A stretch of 64,000 nucleotides of DNA from Trissonchulus latispiculum (Eukaryota; Nematoda; Enoplea; Enoplida; Ironidae), in assembly GCA_030248195.1 (NCBI GenBank), contig JASAND010028151.1, forward strand, positions 37,047 through 101,046. The letters are read 5' to 3'. The stretch's first letter is position 1, and each line of letters opens with the position of its first letter. Below are positions 1 through 11,400 of this stretch, piece after piece. The translations under genes and the position numbers were made by a program. The notes beneath the pieces are model-generated. The model saw only the letters and a program-made list of their open reading frames with translations. It had not been told where the DNA came from and made no database searches.

Positions 1-232
1 GTTACGCAAACATTTAAGTTTTATCGGGTTTGACATCGCTGAAAGTATATATGAGTCGTGTCGAGATGACTGGTCCGCTCTTTTAAGCAAAGTAGCGCAG
101 ACCCACTATTACAGTTCAGAAAACTTTCAAAACTAAATGAGAGATGAAAATACAAATGCAGTATGTTCTGTTTAACTAGTAAATTTTACTTAGTTTTAGA
201 CAAAAATAGTTAAAATTTGTAAGTTAGGCCCG

Positions 233-335
233 CACAGATACCCGCGCGGGTAGTGTGGGTATTGAAATTTGGTGATACCCGCCCCGCCCCGCGGGTACCC
301 GCGGGTACCCGCGGGTACCCGCGGCCCGCGACCAA
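233..335. repeat. GC-rich (CCCGCGGGTA) short tandem repeat
   Basis: Repeated CCCGCGGGTACC units in otherwise AT-rich DNA end at CCAACTCTG (about 337-345). Together with a similar GTGGGTC-rich block ending CCAACTCTG at about 954, these look like right ends of hAT-type elements with short subterminal repeats. No matching left ends were found. Confidence 0.5.
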
Positions 336-345
336 CTCTGAGACT

Positions 346-1220
346 ATCTCTTTTGGTGCAATCCAGTGTATTAAGGTATTTAGTAGAAGCAGCTCTTCAC
401 TCTTTTTGGAAAGACTAGATTTGCGGGATAAGCTGCCAACATTATTTTCGCACAAGCGGTTTGTCAATCAATGCAGTATTACATCAAAACTTTTATACAT
501 TAGTTCATACATTAGTGCATTAGTCAATGTCTGTGTCTTAAATATATTACTGAATTACAATTGACTGAAGATTCAAGTCAGAATCGAATTAATTTTAGTA
601 TAAAAGCAGTATTATAATGTATATATAAATATAGAACAATCAAAAGCTAGAGAAAAATTGAAAATTTAATGCAAATTGTAAATTTTCTAGTGCCATTCGC
701 CCAAAATTTACCGTAAAATTGGAGTTAGCTGTGAACACAAAATTTTTGTTTGAAAGTTTTAATACTTCACTATGTAAATTTTTAAAGCGTTAATTTTGCT
801 CGATGCATGCTATAGCGTACTTAAATATGTACAAATTTAAGAAGTGGGTCGGTCAATTGGGTCAATTGGGTCGACGAAATCTAAGTGGGTTGCGGGTCGT
901 GGGTGGCGGGCCAGGGGTTCGCGACTCGCGAATTGCGACCCACTTCCAACTCTGCCCTATCCCCCTCCCCTTTGACGAATAACCGATTTGTGGGGAAGGG
1001 AAACTAGGGTCTAATTTGCGGGTCGGATGCTCTACAGTCAGGTAAGAGCAAAAGTTCTGCTCTGATAACATGTAGCGTAGCGGCGTGTACTCATTTTATA
1101 TTCTTGGTTTCATCAAAATTCAAGTTTACAAGTCCCTGCAAATAATTATGATATTCCATTAATAGCTTAAGTATGATTTTTGTGCACCAATCTCCTATTC
1201 CAATAAAAAAGGCAGGCAGC
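346..1220. other. No gene seen; AT-rich DNA with a GTGGGTCG-rich block
   Basis: AT-rich DNA fills 346-840. From 845 to 955 GGGTCG/GGGTTGCGGGTC repeats resemble the subterminal repeats of the hAT-type elements elsewhere in the window. Nothing coding is supported. Confidence 0.5.
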
Positions 1221-1228
1221 GTTATCAG

Positions 1229-2365
1229 TAGTGATGTGGATCGGATCGGATCGGCAGCTAAAAATTTAACCGATCCGATCCAGCAAAAACATTTGTCGAT
1301 CCGATCCGATCCGGCGATCCGAATTGGTTTCTTAAAAAAGCTAAGGAAAACTGGATCTAAAGTCGAGTTCACCATTTTGAGAAACATCTTAACACACTGG
1401 TTTTTCTGAAATTTCTTCATTTATTATTAGGATGCACAAATGCATCATTGTACAAAACATTATTAAGCTCTTGTGAAGCAAAAGAAGACGTAAAATTATT
1501 TAAAACACTTATTGAGTCGCTACAGCCGAGTACAAAATTTACTAAAACAAATTTAACAATGCGAACTTAAAATAGTTAAATACAATTTTTAAAAATCTAT
1601 ATTTTGAAAATTAATTCAAATTTGATAAATCGAAACTGAATTGAACAAGAAATCAAATTGCCTTTTTTGTCGTCATCTGAAACTCAAGCTTAATCAACAA
1701 TACTATCTAAAATGAACTATTAAAATTTTAAAATCACTGTGTGATAGTACTTTTATATAGGCGTTGATGATTATGACTCCTTTGACTTTTGGATAAAGCC
1801 ACAAAAAGTTCAACGGTAAAACTTCACTCCGAAAATCGGCAACAGAAGTAACATTAGTTAGAGAGTTGTCCGTTAATTCCCTTACTAATTTGTTTTCAAT
1901 AATGTTTACAGTATAAATACATAAAAGGTATTGTTTTTGCACTTCGATACAACATTGATGTGCATGACTTACGCTAGAATTAAATTAGAAATGTTAAGAT
2001 GTATGTTAAAAGTTTAGAAGCTTGTGTCAGAAACCTAGAATTATTAAATTGTTGAATAAATGTTAAACCTGATAAACACAAGATAGAGCAGCAAGGTTGG
2101 CTGATAGAAGGAAACTATTGTGTTACCCAGCATGCCAATAAAGTGCCATCACTGAAGTCATGTTTAGTTAGAAATATGTGCAAGATCGGCATTAATTTAT
2201 ATATGTGGCGTTTGAATGAAACATCAAGTCGGATCGCCGATCCGACTGAGTCAAGCGATCCGATCCGAACCGATCCAGCAGGCCTACCGATCCGATCCGA
2301 TCCGATCCAATCCGGCCTCCGGATCGCGGATCGGATCGATTTTGCCGATCCGATCCACATCACTA
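1229..2365. mobile_element. hAT-type non-autonomous transposon, GATCCGATCC family
   Basis: Inverted ends TAGTGATGTGGATCGG / CCGATCCACATCACTA are flanked by a perfect 8-bp duplication GTTATCAG (1221-1228 and 2366-2373). Subterminal regions (1235-1320 and 2225-2360) are made of repeated GGATCGGATC. Length is 1137 bp, with no transposase frame. The 8-bp duplication and TAGTGATG-like end fit the hAT superfamily. Confidence 0.85.
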
Positions 2366-2587
2366 GTTATCAGAACGGTTCTCAAACGAGCAAGGTAACT
2401 TATCGGCGCTACCATCCATCTAGCCAACTAAAACGTATCACCAGATTTATTAAAAATTAGTACAAAATGATTTCATAAAGCACCAATTATGTAAGGTCGT
2501 TCTGTACACAGCGATAACACAAGTAATAAATAGATTTTCAATAAATAAAACTAGACAGCTATACAATACCTTAAATGTATGTATGTA

Positions 2588-3146
2588 TGTATGCTCGGTT
2601 CATTAACTCGGGACACCCCCGTAACTTCTGGAGAGGGGTCCCCACTTTGCATTTATTACATGCTTTCACCGGCGTGTGTCTGCTTGCTGAATGGTCCAGT
2701 AGCCTCAGGCTAAGGTAACTTATTAGTAATTTTAATTATTTATAACTTTAATTAAGTTAATACCATCAAAAAGCCTAATTCGACTACTTTGTAGCATTTT
2801 TCTGCTTTTTCTAATGATATAAAAATTGTTGCATAATACAAAAATTCGCAGAAATGTAGTGTGCAACAATTTTTAAATCATTGGAAAAAGCAGAAAAATG
2901 CTACAAAATTGTCGAATTAGTTTTTTAATTGCATTAACCTAATTAAAGTTATAATTTATTTGGCTTTGTAAGCCTTTGGCTAGCAGACGCCAGACACAAG
3001 CTTGTATGAAAGCGTGTAATTAGTGCAAGTGGGACCCCCCCCTCCGAAGTCACGGGGGGTCGCAAGTTAATGCCCCGAGCATACCTAACATGATTTGCAC
3101 ATAGTGTAAGAGTTTCACTCTCTTACTATTACGTACTCTTGACAAT
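2588..3146. mobile_element. Palindromic MITE, ATGCTCGGTTCATTAACTCG family, copy 1
   Basis: Long imperfect inverted repeats start at ATGCTCGGTTCATTAACTCG on the left and end at the complement (GCCCCGAGCATACC) on the right. They continue through a G-run, a GCGTGTGTCTGCTTGCTGA block and a (TTTCTGC...GCAGAAA) core, so the whole element can fold. The outermost left arm found in copy 2 is missing here, replaced by GTAT repeats. Confidence 0.7.
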
Positions 3147-4220
3147 ACTTATGGTACAATGACACACAGTTTAAGCTGAAATTTCCATAATCCTTTAATT
3201 CATCTTATATTCACAGGATAGAAATTAATAAAAATGTAAAAATGCGCTAAAGCAGACACAGCAGGCGTAAAATTTTGGCAACATAAGTAGTGTACATCAT
3301 GCTGGATTGTACTTGTACTTGTACCCACAGTTTTTGGAGCTTCCTCCCACTAACTAGCTTGCCAGAAATTAAAAAATCTTTGGTGGAATTTTTGAAAATC
3401 TTTCCTGCTACGCCGGAATTTTTGAACACTTTTCGCCTAGTTATTTATTGCAGTTATGTATGTAGATACACTGCAATAAATAAGCAAGCCTCACCGGCTT
3501 TCCAGGCCGCGGGGACAAACACTAGTCCAGTCCAACAGAGAACCACAACACAACACAACACAACAAAACAGATAAGTTGTTCGCATTCTGTTCAATGTTT
3601 GACGACAGAAGGTTCTTCCAAACAAAATCCTTCAGCGGGCAACATTGTCTTGATGTCTTCCTAGTTCTAATCTGAAAACAAAATCCTATTTAAAGGGGGA
3701 TAACTAAAAAGAGGGCTCCCAGAAATGATTGGCTTGGTTTCGATCTTTGCATGAATATGCGTGGCTAAAAATACTTGGTCGTTAGTAGTTAGCTGCATTT
3801 CAGTGATTCACCATGCACCCAAGAACTAGATATTTCAAAAAGATGGAGGTTGGACCGGTTTTCGGGTGCCTGGCGGCCGACCAACTGAGAGCCAGCCAGG
3901 AACCACAGACCAAGTACTTATTACCAAGCAAGACATGTAAAATAACGGAGCGACGGAACTATTGCCCCAAATTTCTTGCATTAACCCGCCCACGGGCATC
4001 CCGTAATCAACTTGAAATCTTCTATCCAAGCGACAAACACCTGGGTAGTTTTCAACTAAAGCACGGTTTTTGTCCGATCCGTGGAGCAGTGTCCCCAACT
4101 TTTTTGATTAATTTAAAAAAATTGCTCCACACCTGCTTTATGAAGTAGTACAAACGATTTTCGCGATATTTTATACTTAAAGTTTCTGCGTAGATTATCG
4201 TTTTGGCTTCATTATTATAA
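3147..4220. other. Unassigned DNA
   Basis: 3480-3660 and 3800-4150 are less AT-rich and hold open frames of 110-125 codons, but they lack splice or family evidence. A CACAA microsatellite is at about 3545-3575. 4083-4140 holds a short inverted repeat (GTGGAGCA...TGCTCCAC). Confidence 0.3.
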
Positions 4221-5333
4221 CTAGGGGGGAAAATGCCCTCGACGGGCAACCAACTTGGTAGAATAGGGAAAGACTTGAATGTTAAATACACGGTGCATGG
4301 TTACAACTGAGATTCTGCTGAAGCGGAAAAATGCCGTTTCTCAGCGACTAAAATGACAGAAACCAGCTTTGTGCGCCGAATAGGGAATCTACTCGGCGAC
4401 TAAAATGAAAGAAACCAGCTTTGTGCGCCGAATAGGGAATCTACTCGGCGACTAAAATGAAAGAAACCAGCTTTGTCGCGGAATAGGGAATTCCCTCCTT
4501 CCGCCCTATTCGCGCGAACTTTGAAGCCTGCTATGTGTTGCTTTGCTGAATAATGAGAGAGCTTCAGAATGGCAGAATTACTTCAGAATGCAAAACAACA
4601 GTTTTATCAAGCACTTACGTAAGTCAAGGTTTTCACAGACATAAATACGCTGTCTTCGATGTGCTATCAGAAACATTGAGAGCATATATACGTATATATA
4701 TAGGTGTGCTCTGTGCTGATCTTGCCGAGAATTGATACAATCAAACATTATATAAAATGAAATGCGATTGATTGTATATGTTTTAGCACAAGGACTGTCG
4801 ACCACAAATTGTTTAAACTGCATATATACTTATTGTTGCTTTCTGTTGGTCCTGCTAGCGGTTGTATGCATAAAATATTTACGGATCAGGTAGCTCAAAA
4901 AGAAATTAATCTAGCGCCACCCCAGCCCTAGCCTCCACGCAACCGGTACGGGAAATGTCATATTGAGCGCAATGCTTACGTTTGCAGTTCCTAACAGAAT
5001 AATTACCTATATATTTCTTCCCGAAAGACGATAAGTTCGCGCGAATAGGGCGGAAGGAGGGAATTCCCTATTCGGCGACAAAGCTGGTTTCTTTCATTTT
5101 AGTCGCCGAGTAGATTCCCGATTCGGCGCACAAAGCTAGTTTCTTTCATTTTAGTCGCCGAGTAGATTCCCTATTCGGCGCACAAAGCTGGTTTCTGTCA
5201 TTTTAGTCGCTGAGAAACGGCATTTTTCCGCTTCAGCAGAATCTCAGTTGTAACCATGCACCGTGTATTTAACATTGAAGTCTTTCCCTATTCTACCAAG
5301 TTGGTTGCCCGTCGAGGGCATTTTCCCCCCTAG
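4221..5333. repeat. Palindrome of modular copy 1, core orientation I
   Basis: Arms 4221-4517 and 5038-5333 are near-perfect inverted copies containing three tandem CGGCGACTAAAATGAAAG units. The core between them reads TTTGAAGCCTGC... on the left and ...GACGATAAG on the right. Confidence 0.85.
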
Positions 5334-7608
5334 TTTCGCTTATTTTTCCGCTGCAGAGAAAATCATGTCAGAGAAGTTGCATATATATACACAATGTAAG
5401 CAAAGCTAGCTATACCGCAAACAGGCTGGATGAAAACGTTCTAGTTCAACTGAATGTATTTGCTGAAACGGAAAAATGTCTGTTAATAGCCTTTTCAGAA
5501 CTTTATACACGGTGCGTCATCTTAGGCTGGAAGGCCACTGTTCATGGCCTCTACCGAACATTATACACGGAGCGTTATCTTAGGCTGGAAGGCCACTGTT
5601 CATGGCTTTTTCAGAACTTTTTACACGGTGCGTCATCTTAGGCTGGAAGGCCACTGTTCATGGCCTTTTCAGAACTTTTTACACGGTGCGTTATCTTAGG
5701 CAGGAAGGCTATTTTAAAAGCCAACGAGCACCGTAACCTTGGATATGCAGTTATATATACATGACAAAAGTTGCTCTGCTCATTTTGGGCTTTCATTTAA
5801 AACCAAATTTGACAACTTTTGGAAATTTTGATTTTTGACCAATTAGGACCCCTTGCCAGGGCGCCACAGGTCGCTAGAGACCAATTTGGAGGGGTCCTCC
5901 AATGAGATAAAATGTTCGCCTCATCAAGGGCTTTCATTTGATACCAAACTTGAAAACTTTTCAAAAAATCGATTTTGGACCGGTCCGGGCCCTAGTCACG
6001 GCGCCACAGGCCGCTGGGACCAGTTTGGAGGGGTCCTCCAATGAGATAAAATGTTCGCCTCACCAAGGGCTTTCATTTGATACCAAACTTGAAAACTTTT
6101 CAAAAAATCGATTTTGGAACGGTCCGGACCCTGGTCACGGCGCCACAGGCCGCTGGGTCCACTTTGGAGGGGTCCACCGATGACAAAAAATGTTCGCCTC
6201 ACCAAGGGCTTTCATTTGATAGCAAACTTGGAAATTTATTTAAAAAACCGATTTTTGACCAGTCCGGACCCTGGTCAGGGCGCCACAGGCCACTGGGTCC
6301 ACTTTGGAGGGGTCCTCCAATGACAAAAAATGTTCGCCTCACCAAGGGCTTTCATTTGATACCAGACTTGGCCACTTTTGGAAAAATCGATTTTTGGCCA
6401 TTTTGGACCGGTCCGGACCCTGGTCAGGGCGCCACAGGCCGCTGGATCCACTTTGGAGGGGTCCTCCAATGACAAAAAATGTTCGCCTCACCAAGGGCTT
6501 TCATTTGATACCAGACTTGGCCACTTTTGGAAAAATCGATTTTTGGCCATTTTGGACCGGTCCGGACCTGGTCAGGGCGCCACAGGCCGCTGGGTCCACT
6601 TTGGAGGGGTCCTCCAATGACAAAAAATATTCGCCTCACCAAGGGCTTTCATTTGATACCAAACTTGGTCACTTTTGGAAAAATCGATGTTTGGCCATTT
6701 TGGACCCGGTCCCCGGTCCGGACCCCTGGCCAGGGCGCCACAGGGGTCCGGGCGAAACCTACTATAGCCTATGCTGTAGTGCTCCCGCACCCCACCCCAA
6801 ACCCCAAATAAGAGAGACCTGCTCACTGTAGATATTTCTGTAGAAGAGGTTAAAGTTGGAGTTGCGACACGGTAGGGCCCACCAGGGTAGGGTACCGCCC
6901 CCCAGCCACATGGATAGGTCCTAGAGCGAAACTAATGGGCCATTTAGATTCACCATATAGGGGTTCCTATTCGAATACGAAACCTCAGCCCAGCAGCTCT
7001 TATGTATAGGGCTGCCTACTCCGTAGGCCCAGACCCCCCCTTTTACACACTAACTTTTGACCCCTGGCCAGGGCGCCACAAACCACCGAGCAGCACCATC
7101 TCACTTCCCGGAGCCCTTCACCCTTGGGCCATGCCACATGAGCCATATGAGAGCCTGGCTTCGCTCGCTCCGTTCTATTTCGTGGCTAGAATATTTTCGA
7201 ACTTGTTTTTTTTTGGGGGTCACTTGGGGGGTCCCCACCGGAGGGGGGGGGGGGTGGGGCCATCTGGGGGGGTCCGGGAACCGCGGAAAGTAATTTCCCG
7301 GAATTGCGGAACTTTTTGTACAAAAAAACCTAAAATAGTACGGCTCTGAAGGGTCTTCCGACCTGCACCCCTGGGGGGAAAAATGGAGAGAAACGCGACC
7401 CGCGCGGGGGGCCAATTTTCATATCTCAAGATCTACCCGGCCGATCCGGCTGGAATTTTCACAGCATGTACCCCTGCCCACAGGCTCTTCACAAACCGAG
7501 TTTGAGCCCGATCGGTCCACTCCTCCGCTGGCCACAGGCCAAACAATGTCCAGATTATACACATTGCGTCAAATTTTCCCTATTCTAGGGGCTAACGCGC
7601 TCCCCCTA
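4221..7608 (+). mobile_element. Modular palindrome-array-hairpin element, copy 1
   Basis: From left to right: a palindrome (4221-5333, arms of about 300 bp starting CTAGGGGGGAAAATGCCC), four 58-bp units containing GGCTGGAAGGCCACTGTTC (about 5490-5720), about six units of 139-149 bp (5840-6760) with TTCGCCTCACCAAGGGC and GGACCGGTCCGGACC, a G-run segment, and a damaged terminal hairpin TAGGGGCTAACGCGCTCCCCC. The same order and orientation recur at 22231-25738. No protein is encoded; the long frames over the array are by-products of the repeat. Confidence 0.85.
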
Positions 7609-8343
7609 ATTAATAATCAACCTTCGATAATTTTACGTTTCTTAGCTTGTAAATAGATACGAAAAGAAAAATTTTATCAGTCAGCAGTGATCTTGCAAAA
7701 TCAAATCTGTAATTTCCGTGTTTTGTTTTCCCAAGAATTACTGTGCTTTCATGAAAATTGTTTTTCGCGATTTCAATGCCTTTACAACTTTGTTATGTTT
7801 ATTACATACAGCGTATTTTGCGTATTTACCGTACGCATAGCTTTGTCGACATACAGCAAAACAAAAGAAAGAATAAAGAAGAACATACTACAAATAAAGA
7901 GGTATTAAAAAGGTATTCAGAAAAAATTAAAATACAAGTCGCGCCAAAAATTAAAAACTCAATCTGCTTAATTTCTTTTGTAGTTATATTTTTAAAACTT
8001 TTCAAGATTGAATTTATTGAAAATCAAAACAATCAAATCAAAACTAATACAATACAACGCTTTAGCAGCATCAAAAACAACAAACAGCAATGTGAATAAC
8101 GGAGTAAAGAGGAAGACGGAAAAGCAAAGATAGATACCAGACAGTTTAGTCTGTAGGGCGATAGCCTAAGGTTTTAGATAGCATTTTTCCAAGCATATTA
8201 CGGCTCCGTACTTTTCCGTACTGAGGCGCAACGCCGCAAAAAAATTTGAGCATTTCAAAAAACTGGGTAATTACGCAGTTTGTGAAGCAAAAATACGAAA
8301 GCAAAGAAGAAAGCAGGCTGTACAAAGGAAGAAGCAAACAACC
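7609..8343. other. Downstream flank of Rubicon, no gene seen
   Basis: AT-rich DNA lies between the end of modular copy 1 and the Rubicon stop. It should contain the Rubicon 3' UTR (read right to left), with a candidate AATAAA at 8013-8018 on the minus strand. Confidence 0.4.
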
Positions 8344-8423
8344 CTACTTTCTCTGGCGAATACGTTCACAGCGTGGGCATTCCTCCAGCTTTAAACAGTC
8401 GCGATGAGTGCACGATCCACACA
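8344..8423 (-). CDS. Rubicon terminal exon L (last zinc ligands and stop)
   Basis: The acceptor is GTTACTTTTTAG. The exon encodes CGSCTHRDCLKLEECPRC, then ERIRQRK and a TAG stop. Cx2C(x)H..C...CPxC closes the RH domain in the family, with only a short basic tail after it. It starts with two bases of a split codon. The exon(s) between K and L, expected to hold a CxxC and a GFICE/VIFPF-like stretch, were not found in 8424-12318. A possible polyadenylation signal (AATAAA on the minus strand) is at 8013-8018. Confidence 0.85.
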
Positions 8424-11400
8424 CTAAAAAGTAACACATATTAGGTCAATTTACCGCGAAACCTCATAACAATTAACAATACAATGGTATCGAAAAAAAT
8501 TGCGTACTGAGTCTTGCATAGTCTGTCTTAGCTGAATGCAACGATGTCAACATGTCGCCCGCCGCTATTACGCTAATTCAGTGTGTTAAAGTTTTCAAAT
8601 ATTTGCCCTTATTTCAGTAGCATTTTGAAAAGTTGATGCCTAAGCGATCCCGAAAACAAAAACGAAAACATCAAATACTGCGCGAGCACGGGCTTGTCAA
8701 ATTTGCAAAAAAAGCTAAGGTCAAAGGATTTCGAAAATCGAAAGAAAGCCTGGCTTTTTCTAAAGCTAAGATTTCTGGGGGGAATCGGTATGAAATACTA
8801 AAGAAGGACAACAAATCCGGCGAAGCCGGAAAATTTTTGAAAATTAACCCCCAAAACTCTATTTTTTCCGGGCACTTTTGGGTTCTGGGGAGGGGAAGGC
8901 CAAAATCATGGGGACGGCAATTCTGAGGAGGACACCCAAGTATGGGGGAACCAATTTCCATTTTCTAATTTTTCGGGCCTGATTGAGGGAGCATCTTAGA
9001 ATGAGTTTTCAAGATAGAAAATATTATGTAGTAGATAAAAGTACCAAATTTTGCTTGAGAATTGATAAATATACAGCGTAAAGAACTAATGTTTCAATTA
9101 ATTGCGTTTTATTGGCAAAGCAAAAAATTTTTAACTTCCGGGGGACTCTGCCCCGCAGACCCTCTATATGGGTTTTAGCGTACGTATGTAACACCTTCCA
9201 TCTTGAAAAGTCTTTAGGATGTAACTGATCACGCTAAATTTAATAAATTTGCTTGCAGTACATACGTCGAGTGAATACAATTGTTTTGCAAAAAATACAA
9301 ATTTCACCCTGCCCCAAAATTCTAAGTCAAAACCCACCTTCCCACCCCCCCCCCTCCTGAAAATGTTTCGTACCTTCGCTGTAACCTACCTACGAAATTG
9401 TAAGCGCAAGTTCAAAGTAAAAATACATTATACAACGTACTATCGCATCTGATCATGTTTCTTGTTTGAAAAGGAAATAAGATATCATTTTCATTCTTAC
9501 ATACTTCACAAATAAATCCCTTGGCACGACAATACTAAAAAATTAACAAACCAAATAGCTAATCATTTAATTTACAATAAAACTATCAAAACACTTAATC
9601 AATTACTTAATCAATCAATCAATCAATATACAAAACAAAAATAGATGAAACTTTCATTCAAAGATTGGTGGGGAGACAGAGACGGGTAACTAACAATTAA
9701 CAAACACATTACAATAAACACAGAAATGCAATATCAGGGTTGCCGCGCGACCTTTCCCAGAAAAAAGAAAGGAAAAAAAAGGAATTTGTCCGACAAAAAA
9801 TAGGAAATAAAAGGAATTTTTACAGATAAATTAATAATGTTACTGAGCAAAAATATACAGACTAAGCTACATTTTCACACAGTTTTCTGCTTTACTGTTC
9901 TCATTTAACCGACGGCGATATAGCCATAGGTGACGCAAGCACGCACCTACGATACTCGCAGATCAATGATTTCATAGACGCGGGGGCGATGTTTTCTTGC
10001 GGGGGGAAAGACAAGGACAGAACCCAGAAGATTACGAATCTTCATTTTTGGAATGAAACCCGTGCTTAAATCTTTAAATTGTTTATTGCTTCATTTTGAA
10101 CAGCCACACAAGTTTTGAAATATTTACGTATGTTTTTAAGAAAAACTTGAGAATTTAAGCAAAACGCTATATTTACAAAACGCTAAAATGCAAATACGGA
10201 CGCGTTACAAGCTTCGTCTTCTTGACTACAGTATATAAATAAAGATGCTATTATGAAATAGAAAATACGCACCGAAGGCGCGAAATTTGTTGGTTTTGTA
10301 TCCTTTTTGTATTTTCCTCTTAATTTTTCTGACCCTTGAATCGCAAACAGGAAACACCCCTGATCTGCACTTGACCCACTTGACCTAATTATGTAAGATT
10401 CATATAGTTACTTAGCTTCGTAAATATTTGAAGTTTTAAAGTTTTAATTGAGATCACCTTAAGAACAGGTTTTGGAGAATCAATCCTTTAAATATCAAAC
10501 TTTGACGCAAAGAAACAAATAGAGCAATAAGATCTGACATAAAATACGTAGCTCATCGGAGATATTCTAACCGGCTGGGGCCCGTTGCATAAAAGTGATT
10601 AGTTGATTAGTGCAGCACTTTTTCGAGGAAAACTTTTGCTTCAGTCCACCGTTTTTAGAGTTGTTCGTACTATGTATATCGTAGCTGTTGAAGTACTTTA
10701 TCCAAAAATCGTAAAGTGTTTAATTTATCCTCACTGACTAATTCAGTCAAAGGAAATTTTTGAACTCAATCGTAATTTCTTCACTTATTTACTTTGGCAT
10801 CACTGCAATTTAAGTTGTATATAATTTAATTTGGACTTTTGATTTAATTAGAACGCTCAAAGTGCTTCAAAATGACATATAAATTATTGACGATGCCCTG
10901 CCCATTCGTAGCTTTCATTGTCCTCGAAAAACTGCTACACTAATCAACTAATCACTTTTATGCAACGGGCCCCAGAGCGAGAATTCGGTTATTTTAACTT
11001 GGTTAAAATGCGTATATAATTGAGCTAGGTCTTTGATCAATTTTTAGCTTTGTTTCGAGAGGCAGATTAATCGTTCAAAATATTCAAAAAAATAAACGCA
11101 GAGACTCAAATTTTAAACATTTAAACTCAAAATTTCAATTTTTCTGAATCCAAAAACGTACAAAGAACAAGCTGCAAGAAGCTAAAACCTTTTTAACAAA
11201 TTAATTATGTGTTTTTGTCTTTCCATACTTCAAAACTTACAAGGACTTAAGGACGATCAAATTAAAAAAAGGGCAATTCAGTAAATTAAGCAAAATGTTG
11301 AAATTTTTGGCAATAAATAAAAGTTTTGCAGTACAGACACAAAAGTGCAGAATTAATTTTTAGCTTCTTGCTGCCTGTTTGTGCATCCTGACGTACGTAG

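Noticed and set aside
3835..4148. Opposing 87- and 111-codon frames
   Set aside because: Both strands are open over the same DNA and neither shows a domain or splice support.
5853..6831. Overlapping long open frames on both strands of the arrays (also 23906-25001, 38687-39193, 45233-45893, 49888-50448, 51372-52902)
   Set aside because: They follow the tandem unit, occur in several frames and strands at once, and change frame when unit length changes. They are by-products of stop-poor repeats, not genes.
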